Shown piece after piece: positions 8,494 to 17,377 of a stretch of DNA of 64,000 bases. Positions within the stretch are counted from its first letter, which is position 1. Each line of letters opens with the position of its first letter. The stretch spans positions 124,001 to 188,000 of the forward strand of contig NZ_PDUD01000022.1 of the NCBI RefSeq assembly GCF_002646595.1, in the 5' to 3' direction. The notes under the pieces are model-generated. The model did not search any database. It saw nothing but the letters and a program-made list of their open reading frames with translations, and was not told the DNA's origin. The DNA is from Flavilitoribacter nigricans DSM 23189 = NBRC 102662 (GTDB lineage Bacteria > Bacteroidota > Bacteroidia > Chitinophagales > Saprospiraceae). The position numbers were made by a program, and so were the translations under genes.

Positions 8494-9045
8494 CTATGCC
8501 AGTGGGGTATAGCGTATTTTGAAGGTATCACAGTCCTGTTGTCCTTTAAAGCCAATTTGTTCAATTTCTAATTGCAGATGGAAGCGGTCTCCCAGTCCCT
8601 GCATCATGCCCTTTACGAAAGGAGCCAGGCCTTTGCGTTCCGATCGGTATTCCAGATGCAGGGTATTTTCGTCCTTTTCAATACACACGAAAGAGGGCGT
8701 GCGTACTCCTGGATAGAACTGGCTCATACCAGCGTGCATTTTATCCAGATTTTTTAAAAAGGTGGGTAAGGAATTCCCGCCGAGCTGCAGTAAGCCGCCG
8801 AATCCTTCCTGAGCGGTAAAGGTGATCCAGTGGCGGCCAAAATCGGCCATAATGTCTTCTGCGGGAATGTCGAGTAGTTTGCTGGCTGCTCCAATGAGCC
8901 GGTAGGTAACGTGGTCCTGGTAAGGCTGGGCGTTTACAAAGAGCGCTTCTTTTACTTCCGCTTCGGCCTTGATCGTTTCCCACATTTGCATACCATGTCC
9001 ATTGACCACCAGATCCTGGATGGCTTTGTTGACAAGTCCGTACAT
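8494..9045 (-). CDS. H-NOX heme nitric oxide/oxygen sensor
   Basis: A stand-alone H-NOX protein of 183 residues. The proximal heme ligand is His104 in NLDKMHAGMSQFYPG, and the heme-propionate motif Y-x-S-x-R is present as YRSER (Tyr133, Ser135, Arg137). The N-terminus MYGLVNKAIQDLVV matches the family. Such cytoplasmic proteins bind NO with high affinity and control a partner histidine kinase or cyclase; here the partner is the HNOBA-kinase encoded next on the same strand. Whether it also binds O2 cannot be settled by reading alone; the distal-pocket Tyr of O2-binding members would need an alignment. Confidence 0.93.
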   Translation of the reverse strand: MYGLVNKAIQDLVVNGHGMQMWETIKAEAEVKEALFVNAQPYQDHVTYRLIGAASKLLDIPAEDIMADFGRHWITFTAQEGFGGLLQLGGNSLPTFLKNLDKMHAGMSQFYPGVRTPSFVCIEKDENTLHLEYRSERKGLAPFVKGMMQGLGDRFHLQLEIEQIGFKGQQDCDTFKIRYTPLA

Positions 9046-9374
9046 GGCGAATAATTTTATCGAAGCCGCGAAGCCAGCCCGCCGAAGGTTTCGGGAAGAG
9101 CGCGTACGGTAATCAGACGGCCTGCAAAAGCACCGTCAACGATCGTAACGCCGACCTCCGCTAAACGGAAGTCGTTCTCTTTTAAATTTCAGCAAAACCA
9201 GTCTTGCAACCCGATATGCAATACCACCGGCCGTACCGGTCGTATTGTGTGACTTATGAACTATTTCAAAAGAGTTTAACTCAAATATCGGGCCAGGGTT
9301 TCAAAACTTTACACCGGGTAAAAAATTTATATCTGATATAAGCCGAAAACGGTCAGCACCTACACCCTATTTCC
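9046..9374. other. Gene-free stretch upstream of H-NOX with two small dyads
   Basis: No coding sequence seen. Two operator-like dyads are visible: GAGTTTAACTC (9272-9282) and TTATATCTGATATAA (9327-9341, perfect 7+1+7). Both lie upstream of the H-NOX operon and after the phosphatase stop codon at 9375, so either could be a regulator site for H-NOX or part of the phosphatase 3' end. Confidence 0.4.
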
Positions 9375-11453
9375 TCACTGCTTGATCAGGGGATAGGTCC
9401 GAAAAGTCGAATGGGATTTTATCCGGTAAAAATAGTTGCCCGGCGGCAGATCGCTCAGGTCCGTGTAGAGTGAAAAGATACCCGCCGGCATCCGCTCGGC
9501 CAGGAGGGTCTTCAACCGACGTCCGTCGGCGGCAAGTAATTCAATCGTAAGTTCCGTCGGCGTATTCAGGGCGTATTGCAGCTGATTGTAATTCCGCGCG
9601 GGATTGGGAAATGCGGACAGGATCAGCATATCCCGGCCGGCCGGATCGCGCGTGGGGGTGGGAACGGCCGGAGGATCCAGGGGCGCGGGAACATCCTGCA
9701 CCGCTTTCGGCGGACTCGCAGTGGCTGCGGCCCGCAGGTGATTTTCGCCCTGGCGGGTATAGAAAGCCCCGCCGAACTGCTGCTGGGGATCAACTTGCAG
9801 AATGGGCGTATAGTACCAGTTGGCCTGAACGCTATCCGGCTTGACATCCAGGATAAAATAGCCGTGCTGGACGAGATCGGCATACTTCATGTGCGGATTG
9901 GGATTGCCCAGTTCCACCGTTCCGTTGGCCACAGCAACCGGGCGGTTGATCTGTGACTGCAGGGCGAGTGCAATAAAGAAGTTGGAGTTCTCATCAAAAT
10001 TAGCCGAAGTGATACTCGGAGTGGCAAATTCCACCGCCCGGGAACCGGCGCCCGTGGCCGGATCGTAGGCTGGCGTAATTTCGTAAAACGGCTGAGGTCC
10101 CAGATCCGCTACTTCCTCCAGGTTGACCGCCACTGCCGGATCGGCCAGATCAAAAGCAAAACTGGTGTGAAAATCTCCGGTAAGGATCACTACATCATCG
10201 ATAGACTGATCTTTCAGATAGGATAAGATCTCGGATCGCTCGGCCGGATAGCCGTCCCAGATATCCATAAAGGCGCTTTCCGTCGATTCGTAGGTCATAT
10301 TGACCAGGCTGCCCGCCCAGCCCACGTGGAATTCGGCGAAGATCACCTGCTGACCGATGATCTTCCAGCGGGCGGTACTGTTCGCCAGCCGATCCAGTAG
10401 CCAGGCTTTTTGGTCCGCCCCCAGGATCGTGCGTTCCGGATCCTGCAGACGCGGGTCGGTGATATCATTGATCTGGGCTTCCCGCCCTTCCAGCCGCGTA
10501 TCCAGCAGGATCAGCTCCATCAGTTCACCGTACTGAATGCTCCGGTAGACCTGTTGGGCGGCATTGTCCCGGATGGGCATCCATTCGAAGTAGGCGGATT
10601 TGGCATTAGCCTTGCGGTCCGTCCAGTTGCCTTCGGTACCCGGATCGTGATTTTCGGCGCCGTCGGCGTAGCTGTCGTTGGCCGATTCGTGGTCATCCCA
10701 GACGGTAATGAAGGGATATTGCTGGTGCAGTCGGACCAGGTTCGTATCCAGTCGGTAGATGGAATAACGCGAGCGGTAATCTTCCAGAGAAATGATTTCT
10801 TCCACGGGTTCGAGCGGGCGATCCTTCCAAATGGCTCCGCTGCCGTACACCTGATCGGCATATTCGTAGATGTAGTCTCCCAGATGGATGATGGCGTCCA
10901 GGTCCGTACGTTCCGCCAGGCGGGCGTAAGCGTTGAAATAGCCGGCCTGGTAGTTGCTGCAACTGACCACACCAAATTTAAAATGATCGATATTCCCGGC
11001 GATCGGCGTGGTTTTGGTCTTTCCCGTCAGCGAGCTTTTTCCCAGCGCGTTGAAACCATAGTAGTAGGTGGTGCCCGGACTCAGCCCGGTCACGTCGACC
11101 TTCACGGTATAGTCTCTTTCCGGACCGGTACTGACGGTGCCTTCGGTTACGATATTGGCTAGTTCGGGATCGGTCGCCATTACCCAGTTCAGTTCGAGCG
11201 GGCTGCCGTCCGTACTTTCGGGAGTTACCCGGGTCCAGATCACTACCCGGTCCTCGAGCGGATCGCCGGAGGCGACACCGTGGTAGAAAGGCGCCCACTC
11301 CAGTTTGAAAAAATCTCCGCTGCCCCTGAGTTCGATGCGATCCTGATGCCACAGGATCGAGCCTTTACCGAAACTATTCGGCTGATCTACCTGAGCCGAA
11401 AGCCCGATCAGGGCCATTAGAATGCAATGAAACGAAAGCAGGGACTTTTTCAT
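9375..11453 (-). CDS. PhoD-family alkaline phosphatase with type IX sorting domain
   Basis: A 692-residue secreted protein. Order: signal peptide (MKKSLLSFHCILMALIGLSAQ), PhoD-type N-terminal Ig-like domain with FYHGVASGDPLEDRVVIWTRV (~54-150), metallophosphatase domain with SCSNYQAGYFNAYARLAE, HLGDYIYEYAD, WDDHESANDSYADGAE and TGDFHTSFAFDL, then a C-terminal ~75-residue beta domain beginning LSAFPNPARNYNQLQY. The last is a type IX secretion (type A) sorting domain and implies export across the outer membrane. PhoD enzymes hydrolyse phosphate mono- and diesters using calcium and iron. No Pho-box was sought. It lies between H-NOX and a permease on the same strand and is probably a single transcription unit. 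Confidence 0.92.
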   Translation of the reverse strand: MKKSLLSFHCILMALIGLSAQVDQPNSFGKGSILWHQDRIELRGSGDFFKLEWAPFYHGVASGDPLEDRVVIWTRVTPESTDGSPLELNWVMATDPELANIVTEGTVSTGPERDYTVKVDVTGLSPGTTYYYGFNALGKSSLTGKTKTTPIAGNIDHFKFGVVSCSNYQAGYFNAYARLAERTDLDAIIHLGDYIYEYADQVYGSGAIWKDRPLEPVEEIISLEDYRSRYSIYRLDTNLVRLHQQYPFITVWDDHESANDSYADGAENHDPGTEGNWTDRKANAKSAYFEWMPIRDNAAQQVYRSIQYGELMELILLDTRLEGREAQINDITDPRLQDPERTILGADQKAWLLDRLANSTARWKIIGQQVIFAEFHVGWAGSLVNMTYESTESAFMDIWDGYPAERSEILSYLKDQSIDDVVILTGDFHTSFAFDLADPAVAVNLEEVADLGPQPFYEITPAYDPATGAGSRAVEFATPSITSANFDENSNFFIALALQSQINRPVAVANGTVELGNPNPHMKYADLVQHGYFILDVKPDSVQANWYYTPILQVDPQQQFGGAFYTRQGENHLRAAATASPPKAVQDVPAPLDPPAVPTPTRDPAGRDMLILSAFPNPARNYNQLQYALNTPTELTIELLAADGRRLKTLLAERMPAGIFSLYTDLSDLPPGNYFYRIKSHSTFRTYPLIKQ

Positions 11454-11483
11454 GGATCTTTTTGTCCACGAGTATAAGTCATT

Positions 11484-13898
11484 TTAGTCATTTGACAAAC
11501 TTTCCACTGGATTCGCCCGCGCGGCCCGCAGACAGTGAATACTTACCGTGAGGAAAGCAACGGCAATGGAGGCCAGTCCGGCCAGCACAAAGATCCACCA
11601 CCTGATATCGATCCGGTAAGCGTATTCCTGCAACCAGTTCCGGACCAGATAATACGCTACGGGCGACGCCAGCACAAGCGCAATGACCACCAGTACCAGA
11701 AAATCCCGCGACAAAAGCCGGACCAAACCCGCCGTAGTGGCACCCAGCACCTTGCGGATCCCGATCTCCCGGGTGCGCCGGACGGTATGCAGATGCGAGA
11801 TCCCGAACAAGCCCAGGCAGCAGATCAGCAGGGCCAGCACGGCCGCGATACTGATGATGCGCTGCCAGCGCTGCTCCCGATCGTATTCCCGCGCATTGAG
11901 ATCGGTCAGGAACTGATATTCATAGCTGGCATCCGGTATTACTTTCTGATACAGCGCCTCAAAGTCCTGCAGCGCCGCCTGAGTGTTCTCTTTCTTAATT
12001 TTCAGCCAGATGCCTCCTCTGTTTCGGGGCAATTGGTAAATAGCCAGCGGTTGCACCGGCTTGTGCAAGGACTCGTAATGGTAATCCGCTACTACGCCCA
12101 CGATCTGCATGGGTTCCTCCCAGTCCGTAAAATCCGGATGCAGCCGGACGGAAGCTCCGATAGGTTCTTCCAGACCCGCCGCCCGGACAAAGGCTTCGTT
12201 TACGATCACTTCCCGCTGGTTCTCAGCGGTAAAGTTTTGTCCCAGGCGCAGATCGATCCCCATCACCGGCAGAAAATGGCGATCAGCTGATTTGTGTACC
12301 GCACGCACCTTTTGGTCGCCCACGGTGGTCTCGGCCGACTCGTAACCGAAATCGCCCCCGAATGAGATCGCTTCGAAATTATCGTTCCGGGCCACTTCAT
12401 TCTGCAGTAACTGCTGGATGGGTGCGTATTCGCGGTTTCCCCCGATATGGGTACGGATCACATAAGCGGGCTCGTAGCCGAGATCCTTTTGGTGGATGAA
12501 TTCCATCTGCCCCCGGAATACCAGCGTTCCTACCGCCAGGATAAAGGCCAGACTAAACTGCAGCACCACCAGGGCCCGTCCCAAACGCGACCGCCCGGGG
12601 GAAACACTGCGGTTGTACAACACATCGCCGGGCTGGAAACCGGAAAGTACGATGGCCGGGTACAGTCCCGACAGCAAAGTTGCCGTCAGGAAGATCAGCG
12701 CGAGGCCGAGGCCGAATTTCCAGTTAATAAGATCGGCCAGAGCGACCTGCTTATCGGCCAGTGTATTAAATGCCGGTAGCGCGATGATGGCCAGGATGAG
12801 GGCCAATATCAGGGAGATGCCGCACAACAAGGCTGCTTCTCCCAGGAATTGAATGACCAGTCCCCGCCGACTGCTCCCCGTAATCTTACGAATACTCACT
12901 TCCCGGGCCCGCCGGAGCGATCCCGCAATATTGATGTTCACAAAATTGATACCGGCCAGCAGAAAGATGAAAAAGGCGATCCCCAGGAAAAGATTGGAAT
13001 AAACGGGGCGACTTTCGCCCACGGTACCGCCTTCGTGCCAGCCGCTGCCGCCGAGCAGCATATTGAGGTGCATATCCGTAATGGGTTGCAGGCCATAGCT
13101 GATATCCGGATCGAAGCTCGCTTCTTCCAGTTGGCCGGCAGCCTGCTGCGCGTAAATACGGTTGAATTTTTCGACCGTTGCCGCCCGATCGGCCCGCTCG
13201 TCAAGTAGCAGGAAAGTACCCAGATAGGCATTGAGCCAGTTCTTATCATCAAACGAGAGCTGCAGAAATCGGAACGGCAGCAATACATCAAACTGGATAG
13301 AGGAGTTGGCCGGCGGATCGTCCACTACTGCGGTCACCAGCATCGGTTTGTGCCCCAGCCTGCGGGCGGACGGATCGGCATCCAGATGCAGGAGTTTTCC
13401 GACGGCATCGGTGGTATTGAAGAAACGCATGGCCGTGCTTTCCGACAAAACGATCGAATTGAGTTCGTCCAGAGCGGTAGCCGGATTGCCCTGCAGCGCC
13501 GGGAATGTAAACATCTCCAGGAAATTATCGTCAACGAACAGCATCTGTAAATTCAGCACTTCCCGTTCGTGACGCACATCTCCGTAAATATCGCCGCCGA
13601 GTACCCGCACGTAGTCCTGCACTTCCGGTACGGCTTCCCGAAAAGCCGGGCCCTGTACCTGTCCGCTGCCACCGGTCATTTTGGGATCGCTCCCTTCCCG
13701 GTCCACCAGTTTGGTCGTGATCCGGTACAATTGATCAGTGTTCTCGTGAAAATTGTCAAAACTGCGTTCATCCAGCCAGTAAGTGACCGCCAGCAACAAA
13801 CAGGCCACCCCCATGGCCAGTCCGCTGATATTGATGAAGGTATTGAGCTTGTGGTGGGCCAAATGCCGGAGCGCCGTTTTCAGGTAATTGGTAAACAT
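11484..13898 (-). CDS. FtsX/MacB-like ABC permease without prefix domain
   Basis: An 804-residue inner-membrane protein made of two tandem MacB-type halves: helix at ~20-40, a large periplasmic MacB-like domain, three helices with the FtsX loop RAREVSIRKITGSSR, a second periplasmic domain, and three C-terminal helices with RTREIGIRKVLGATTAGLVRLLS. It ends in ARANPVESLSND, typical of the family. These proteins work with an ATPase to move lipoproteins, peptides or drugs, or to act as mechanotransmitters; no ATPase gene lies nearby, so this is an orphan permease. Unlike the PadR-linked permeases here, it starts directly at MFTNYLKTALRHL and has no cytoplasmic prefix and no PadR neighbour. Confidence 0.9.
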   Translation of the reverse strand: MFTNYLKTALRHLAHHKLNTFINISGLAMGVACLLLAVTYWLDERSFDNFHENTDQLYRITTKLVDREGSDPKMTGGSGQVQGPAFREAVPEVQDYVRVLGGDIYGDVRHEREVLNLQMLFVDDNFLEMFTFPALQGNPATALDELNSIVLSESTAMRFFNTTDAVGKLLHLDADPSARRLGHKPMLVTAVVDDPPANSSIQFDVLLPFRFLQLSFDDKNWLNAYLGTFLLLDERADRAATVEKFNRIYAQQAAGQLEEASFDPDISYGLQPITDMHLNMLLGGSGWHEGGTVGESRPVYSNLFLGIAFFIFLLAGINFVNINIAGSLRRAREVSIRKITGSSRRGLVIQFLGEAALLCGISLILALILAIIALPAFNTLADKQVALADLINWKFGLGLALIFLTATLLSGLYPAIVLSGFQPGDVLYNRSVSPGRSRLGRALVVLQFSLAFILAVGTLVFRGQMEFIHQKDLGYEPAYVIRTHIGGNREYAPIQQLLQNEVARNDNFEAISFGGDFGYESAETTVGDQKVRAVHKSADRHFLPVMGIDLRLGQNFTAENQREVIVNEAFVRAAGLEEPIGASVRLHPDFTDWEEPMQIVGVVADYHYESLHKPVQPLAIYQLPRNRGGIWLKIKKENTQAALQDFEALYQKVIPDASYEYQFLTDLNAREYDREQRWQRIISIAAVLALLICCLGLFGISHLHTVRRTREIGIRKVLGATTAGLVRLLSRDFLVLVVIALVLASPVAYYLVRNWLQEYAYRIDIRWWIFVLAGLASIAVAFLTVSIHCLRAARANPVESLSND

Positions 13899-14015
13899 AG
13901 TCAGGTTTTTGCAAAATAAACAACAGCATAAACCTACTACTCTTCCGGCGGGCGGCGGGAAAAGAAATGTAAATATTGGTTAAAGGCTTGTAAAAGCTGG
14001 TAACGGACCGTTCAG

Positions 14016-14408
14016 TTACCAGTCTTCCGGGAACAATCCGAACTCCGCGTCGTACTGGATCATGGCGTAAGCGATCGCCGCCAGTAGCAGCAATTGCGGG
14101 AACCATCCGAAAAAGAGTATCCAGGCCCGGGCGGTCAGTCGTTCGAAAATATTGAAGCGAAACCACTCCGTACGGCCGGCGGTACGGCCGGCATTGTGGA
14201 AGAAGAAACGGGTAGTGGCAAAATAATGGTGCAGGAATTGCTCGACGATGCGCGCGAAAAAAACTTTCCGGCAGATCACGATCTGTACATCCGACCGCAC
14301 GCCGCGCCGCACACTGGCCAGTCGCCTTTTGGGTATTCTGGAAATACCGATCTTGTGTTTGCGGCTGCCCCGCTTACGCATCAGATAGATATATTGTAGG
14401 TCAAACAC
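14016..14408 (-). CDS. Membrane-anchored GIY-YIG (MUG113-like) protein
   Basis: A 130-residue protein beginning YIYLMRKRGSRKHKIGISRIPKRRL, which fits the GIY-YIG/MUG113 (T5orf172) nuclease-like fold: a YIYL strand, then KIG, then a basic helix with RRL. Further marks are EQFLHHYF (the Glu-containing helix followed by His) and TEWFRF. The second half is different: a hydrophobic helix WILFFGWFPQLLLLAAIAYAMI and a short acidic tail, suggesting membrane anchoring. Start is GTG at 14408; no earlier ATG is suitable. The catalytic state is unclear because this group includes proteins of unproven nuclease activity. Nearest neighbours, an FtsX permease and a radical SAM gene, give no functional clue. 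Confidence 0.68.
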   Translation of the reverse strand: MFDLQYIYLMRKRGSRKHKIGISRIPKRRLASVRRGVRSDVQIVICRKVFFARIVEQFLHHYFATTRFFFHNAGRTAGRTEWFRFNIFERLTARAWILFFGWFPQLLLLAAIAYAMIQYDAEFGLFPEDW

Positions 14409-14501
14409 TTACGAATGAGATTATCGGTTAGTCTGCAATCCGTCACCGGACAACATTAATTAAGGTACGTTTTGGTAGTGAGCTGATAAACGCTCCGGCC
14501 G

Positions 14502-15557
14502 CTAAAATAATTTTAACTGCGGATTTTTCATCCGGTGGAAAAGCTCCAGATTGTATTCGGGATGTTTCCGGTCGCCAAAATACAATTTACGGGCTAACTG
14601 CATCTGCTGACCGACCATTTCGGCGATCTTTCCTTCCCCGCGCATCCGTACGCCGAAGCGGGAATCGCTCAGCTCCCCGCCGTGGCAATCCCGAATGCGG
14701 TTGAGCACACGGTCCGCCCGGTCCGGCAGATTTTTTCGGATCCAGTCTTCAAAGATCTCCGCTACGTCCCCGTTGAGCCGCACCATGGTGTAATGCATGG
14801 AACCGGCACCTAGTTCCGCCACCTTTTTGCCCATTTCCAGAATTTCGTGATCGTTCAGTCCCGGAATGATCGGCGCCATCATGATGTTGACGGGGATGCC
14901 GTTGTCCACCAAAGTTTTGACGGTTTTCAGGCGGGCGGCCACCGATGCGGTGCGGGGTTCCAGGGCCCGGCGCAGGCTCTCTTCCAGCGTGGTGATGGAA
15001 ATGGATACTTTGACCAGGCGTTCCGCCGCCATTTGCCGCAGCAGGTCCAGATCGCGTGTGATCAGACTATTTTTGGTGATCACACCGACCGGGTGCCGGT
15101 AGCGCCAGAGGACTTCCAGGATCTTCCGGGTGATCTTCAGTTCGGACTCGATCGGCTGGTAGCAGTCCGTATTCCCGGACAGCATGATGGCCATCGGCTC
15201 CCAGTTCTTTTTGCGCAGCGCCGCTTCCAGCAATTCCGGGGCATTCTTTTTGACCAGGATCTTTTGCTCAAAATCCAGGCCGGCGCTGTACCCCCAGTAA
15301 TTGTGGGTGGGCCGGGCGTAGCAGTAAATACAGCCGTGTTCGCATCCCTGATAGGGATTCATCGACCAGGCGGGACCGATATCCGGACTCGTGACCTTGT
15401 TCAGGATGGTTTTCGGATAAACCTCCGTGAATTGCGTACGCGGCCGTTCGCCCGCTTCCTGCAATTCCAGGGGATCACTTTCCCGCACCAGGCTTTCAAA
15501 ACGACTGGTGGGATTGAGCTGAGCGCCCCGTCCTTTTATATATCGATCATCATTCAA
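14502..15557 (-). CDS. PA0069-family radical SAM protein
   Basis: A 351-residue cytoplasmic protein with the radical SAM cluster motif CEHGCIYCYARP (three Cys binding a 4Fe-4S cluster). The context NPYQGCEHGCIYCYARPTHNYWG and the N-terminus RGAQLNPTSRFE are typical of the PA0069/Rv2578c family, sometimes described as DNA-repair or spore-photoproduct-lyase-like; its substrate is unknown. Other visible parts are the SAM-barrel segments MLSGNTDCYQPIESELKITRKILEV and VGVITKNSLITRDLDLL. The gene reads alone on the minus strand, with a repeat element upstream. Confidence 0.9.
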   Translation of the reverse strand: MNDDRYIKGRGAQLNPTSRFESLVRESDPLELQEAGERPRTQFTEVYPKTILNKVTSPDIGPAWSMNPYQGCEHGCIYCYARPTHNYWGYSAGLDFEQKILVKKNAPELLEAALRKKNWEPMAIMLSGNTDCYQPIESELKITRKILEVLWRYRHPVGVITKNSLITRDLDLLRQMAAERLVKVSISITTLEESLRRALEPRTASVAARLKTVKTLVDNGIPVNIMMAPIIPGLNDHEILEMGKKVAELGAGSMHYTMVRLNGDVAEIFEDWIRKNLPDRADRVLNRIRDCHGGELSDSRFGVRMRGEGKIAEMVGQQMQLARKLYFGDRKHPEYNLELFHRMKNPQLKLF

Positions 15558-15682
15558 TACAAATTGATTTTATTATCCAAATATAAAACAATTATATTTA
15601 AAAACGCAGCGGACCTGTAAAAATTGTTTATAGTTAGGTCTGCCCGGGCCGCACTATGCCCGGTAGCTCCTTCCCTACCCCA

Positions 15683-15872
15683 GGGCTGTTCAGTTCTATA
15701 AAAACGCAATGCGAATTTTTCAATTACAATGTCAAGCACAATAGCAATAGCAAGCAAAAGGCAGCTTTCTGCTCCGATTTTGACCCTTTCGCCTGATTTT
15801 GAGTTATTGAAATTGCTATTGCCATTGAAATTGCCATTTTTTATTTTCAATAATTTGAGAACTGAACAGCCC
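15683..15872. mobile_element. 190-bp element with 15-bp terminal inverted repeats (copy 2 of GGCAAT family)
   Basis: GGGCTGTTCAGTTCT (15683-15697) and AGAACTGAACAGCCC (15858-15872) are perfect inverted termini. Inside are AATAGCAATAGCAAGC on the left and AATTGCTATTGCCATTGAAATTGCC on the right, separated by a core that in reverse complement reads AAAATCAGGCGAAAGGG, matching copy 1. Similar CTNCCCTACCCC sequence lies outside both ends (about 15671-15681 and 15877-15888) and might be a target-site duplication. A reading frame across it is a translation of the repeat. The rest of 15558-16154 shows no gene; it holds the upstream region of the redoxin gene, with a TATTCTTTG stretch at about 16109-16120. 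Confidence 0.6.
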
Positions 15873-16154
15873 TACCTCCCCTACCCCTAGGTTCCGTGCA
15901 CGCAGGTTCAAGCGCTATTCACTCAACGGGATCGAGTACACAGAAACCAGAACCCGCTCCAGACTCACCTCCACTGGATTCCGGTCGGCGCTGCCCGTAC
16001 CTTTACCATAAATTCACCCCAGCGGAACAATACTAGTCCCAAAACAACCAATTGAAAAACAATCAATTAACCCCAATCAGACACGTATTTCAACAGTGAA
16101 GTCCCGACCAATTATTCTTTGATTAATTAAACCTAAACCTTAAACGTTTCTCTA

Positions 16155-16748
16155 ATGAAAAATCCAGTTTTCGCCTTTCTCGGTCGTTTTGCGGGCCTGA
16201 CCGCTGTCTGTACTTTTTTGCTGTTCACCCAATATGCGTGTACGGAATCCAGCGCCAATAACAACCAACTCGTAGCCAGTTATATCAGCGAAGCGGCTCC
16301 GGCCTTTTCGCTGCCCGATTACGACGGGAACCTCATCAGTCTGGAAGACTACCGGGGAAAATACCTGGTCATCCACATTGCTACCACCTGGTGTCCGTTC
16401 TGTAATGCGGAAGCGCCCAACCTGGAAAAGCTCTACCAGAATTACCGGGATCAGGGCGTGGAAGTGATGATCATTGATGTGAAGGAATCCAGGGAGCTGG
16501 TAAAATCCAGTCTGATCGACCGGTTCAACCTCAGTTTCCCTGTGCTTTTTGACACGGATGGGAGCGTTGCGGCCAGTTACGCGCCACCGGAAGTACTGCC
16601 GGATCTGGCCCGGGACGAAGTCATGCTGGCTTCCAACCTGCTGATCGATCCGGAAGGTAAGATCCGCTTCTTTTCGCTACTGGACTCCCAGAATTTCGAC
16701 GCCCAATTAGTTGATCTAAAAGCTGTATTGAATGAACTCCTTCCCTAA
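16155..16748 (+). CDS. TlpA/AhpC-TSA family thioredoxin-like lipoprotein
   Basis: A 197-residue periplasm-facing redox protein. An N-terminal hydrophobic segment ending in FTQYAC (Cys29) suggests a lipoprotein signal. The redoxin domain starts at APAFSLPDYDGNLISLEDYRGKYLVIHIATTW and carries the active-site pair WCPFC (Cys80, Cys83). The segment YAPPEVLPDLARDEVMLASNLLIDPEGKIRFF is the usual strand with a cis-proline region. The gene overlaps by 17 bp a DsbD-type domain gene, which suggests one operon for thiol-disulfide exchange in the periplasm. TlpA-like proteins usually reduce cytochrome c or other thiol clients. Confidence 0.87.
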   Translation: MKNPVFAFLGRFAGLTAVCTFLLFTQYACTESSANNNQLVASYISEAAPAFSLPDYDGNLISLEDYRGKYLVIHIATTWCPFCNAEAPNLEKLYQNYRDQGVEVMIIDVKESRELVKSSLIDRFNLSFPVLFDTDGSVAASYAPPEVLPDLARDEVMLASNLLIDPEGKIRFFSLLDSQNFDAQLVDLKAVLNELLP

Positions 16749-17217
16749 ATACCTGGTACCGTTTTATCTGATCGTTTTCAGTTTTTGCCAGAGCAAACAA
16801 AACCAAACCCCCGATGCTTTTATCCAATTGGCCGATCAACCGGCAATAAAGGTCCGGGCCGGATCGGAGGAGAAGGCCGCCCTCGAATTCAGTATCAGCG
16901 ACGGCTATTATATTCTGGCGGATTACGGTTCGGATCACAACCTGCAGTTTACCAAACTTAACGTGACGGGTAACGATCAGATCCGGACGGGTACACCCGC
17001 CTTCCCCGAACCGGCGGACCACATGCTCAGCGGCTCGGATTACAAGATGAAGATCTTTGCGGGCAAATTGAAGATTGCACTGCCGGTGCAGGTGGCAGCA
17101 GGAACGGCCAGCCGAAACCACGTACTCGACGGAAAGCTGTCTTATCAGATCTGCAATCATCAGAAGTGTTTTTTCCCCAGGGAACTCGACTTTAAGATGA
17201 ATATACAGGTGCCGTAG
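16732..17217 (+). CDS. DsbD N-terminal-domain (DsbC-interacting) lipoprotein
   Basis: A 161-residue protein with a short N-terminal hydrophobic segment ending LIVFSFC (Cys19, possible lipidation) and an immunoglobulin-like domain. The C-terminal GKLSYQICNHQKCFFP places two cysteines (141, 146) where DsbD-alpha domains hold their redox pair (YQACxxxxCxxP). In DsbD this domain passes electrons to periplasmic partners; here it stands alone without the membrane domain. It overlaps the upstream thioredoxin gene, so the two probably form a redox pair. Confidence 0.75.
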   Translation: MNSFPKYLVPFYLIVFSFCQSKQNQTPDAFIQLADQPAIKVRAGSEEKAALEFSISDGYYILADYGSDHNLQFTKLNVTGNDQIRTGTPAFPEPADHMLSGSDYKMKIFAGKLKIALPVQVAAGTASRNHVLDGKLSYQICNHQKCFFPRELDFKMNIQVP

Positions 17218-17270
17218 ATTTTTCTATCGTAACTCAGATCGACCGGCATTGAACCGAACTTACAGTACAG

Positions 17271-17290
17271 ATTTACAAAATTTTGTAAAT
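17271..17290. promoter_or_regulatory. 20-bp perfect palindrome
   Basis: ATTTACAAAA followed by TTTTGTAAAT, an uninterrupted dyad, 53 bp after the DsbD-like gene; the next bases TTTGCAAAT partly repeat the right half. It could be a regulator site or a weak hairpin at the end of the redox operon. Confidence 0.4.
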
Positions 17291-17377
17291 TTTGCAAATC
17301 GCTAAACCCTGTAACCCCAGTACCCCAAACCAATAAACACCAACCCCAAAACCCATTACCTAAAACCCAATTACTCC

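Noticed and set aside
15554-15850. 98-residue minus-strand frame with NGNFNGN repeats
   Set aside because: It reads across the hexamer inverted-repeat element; composition comes from the repeat.
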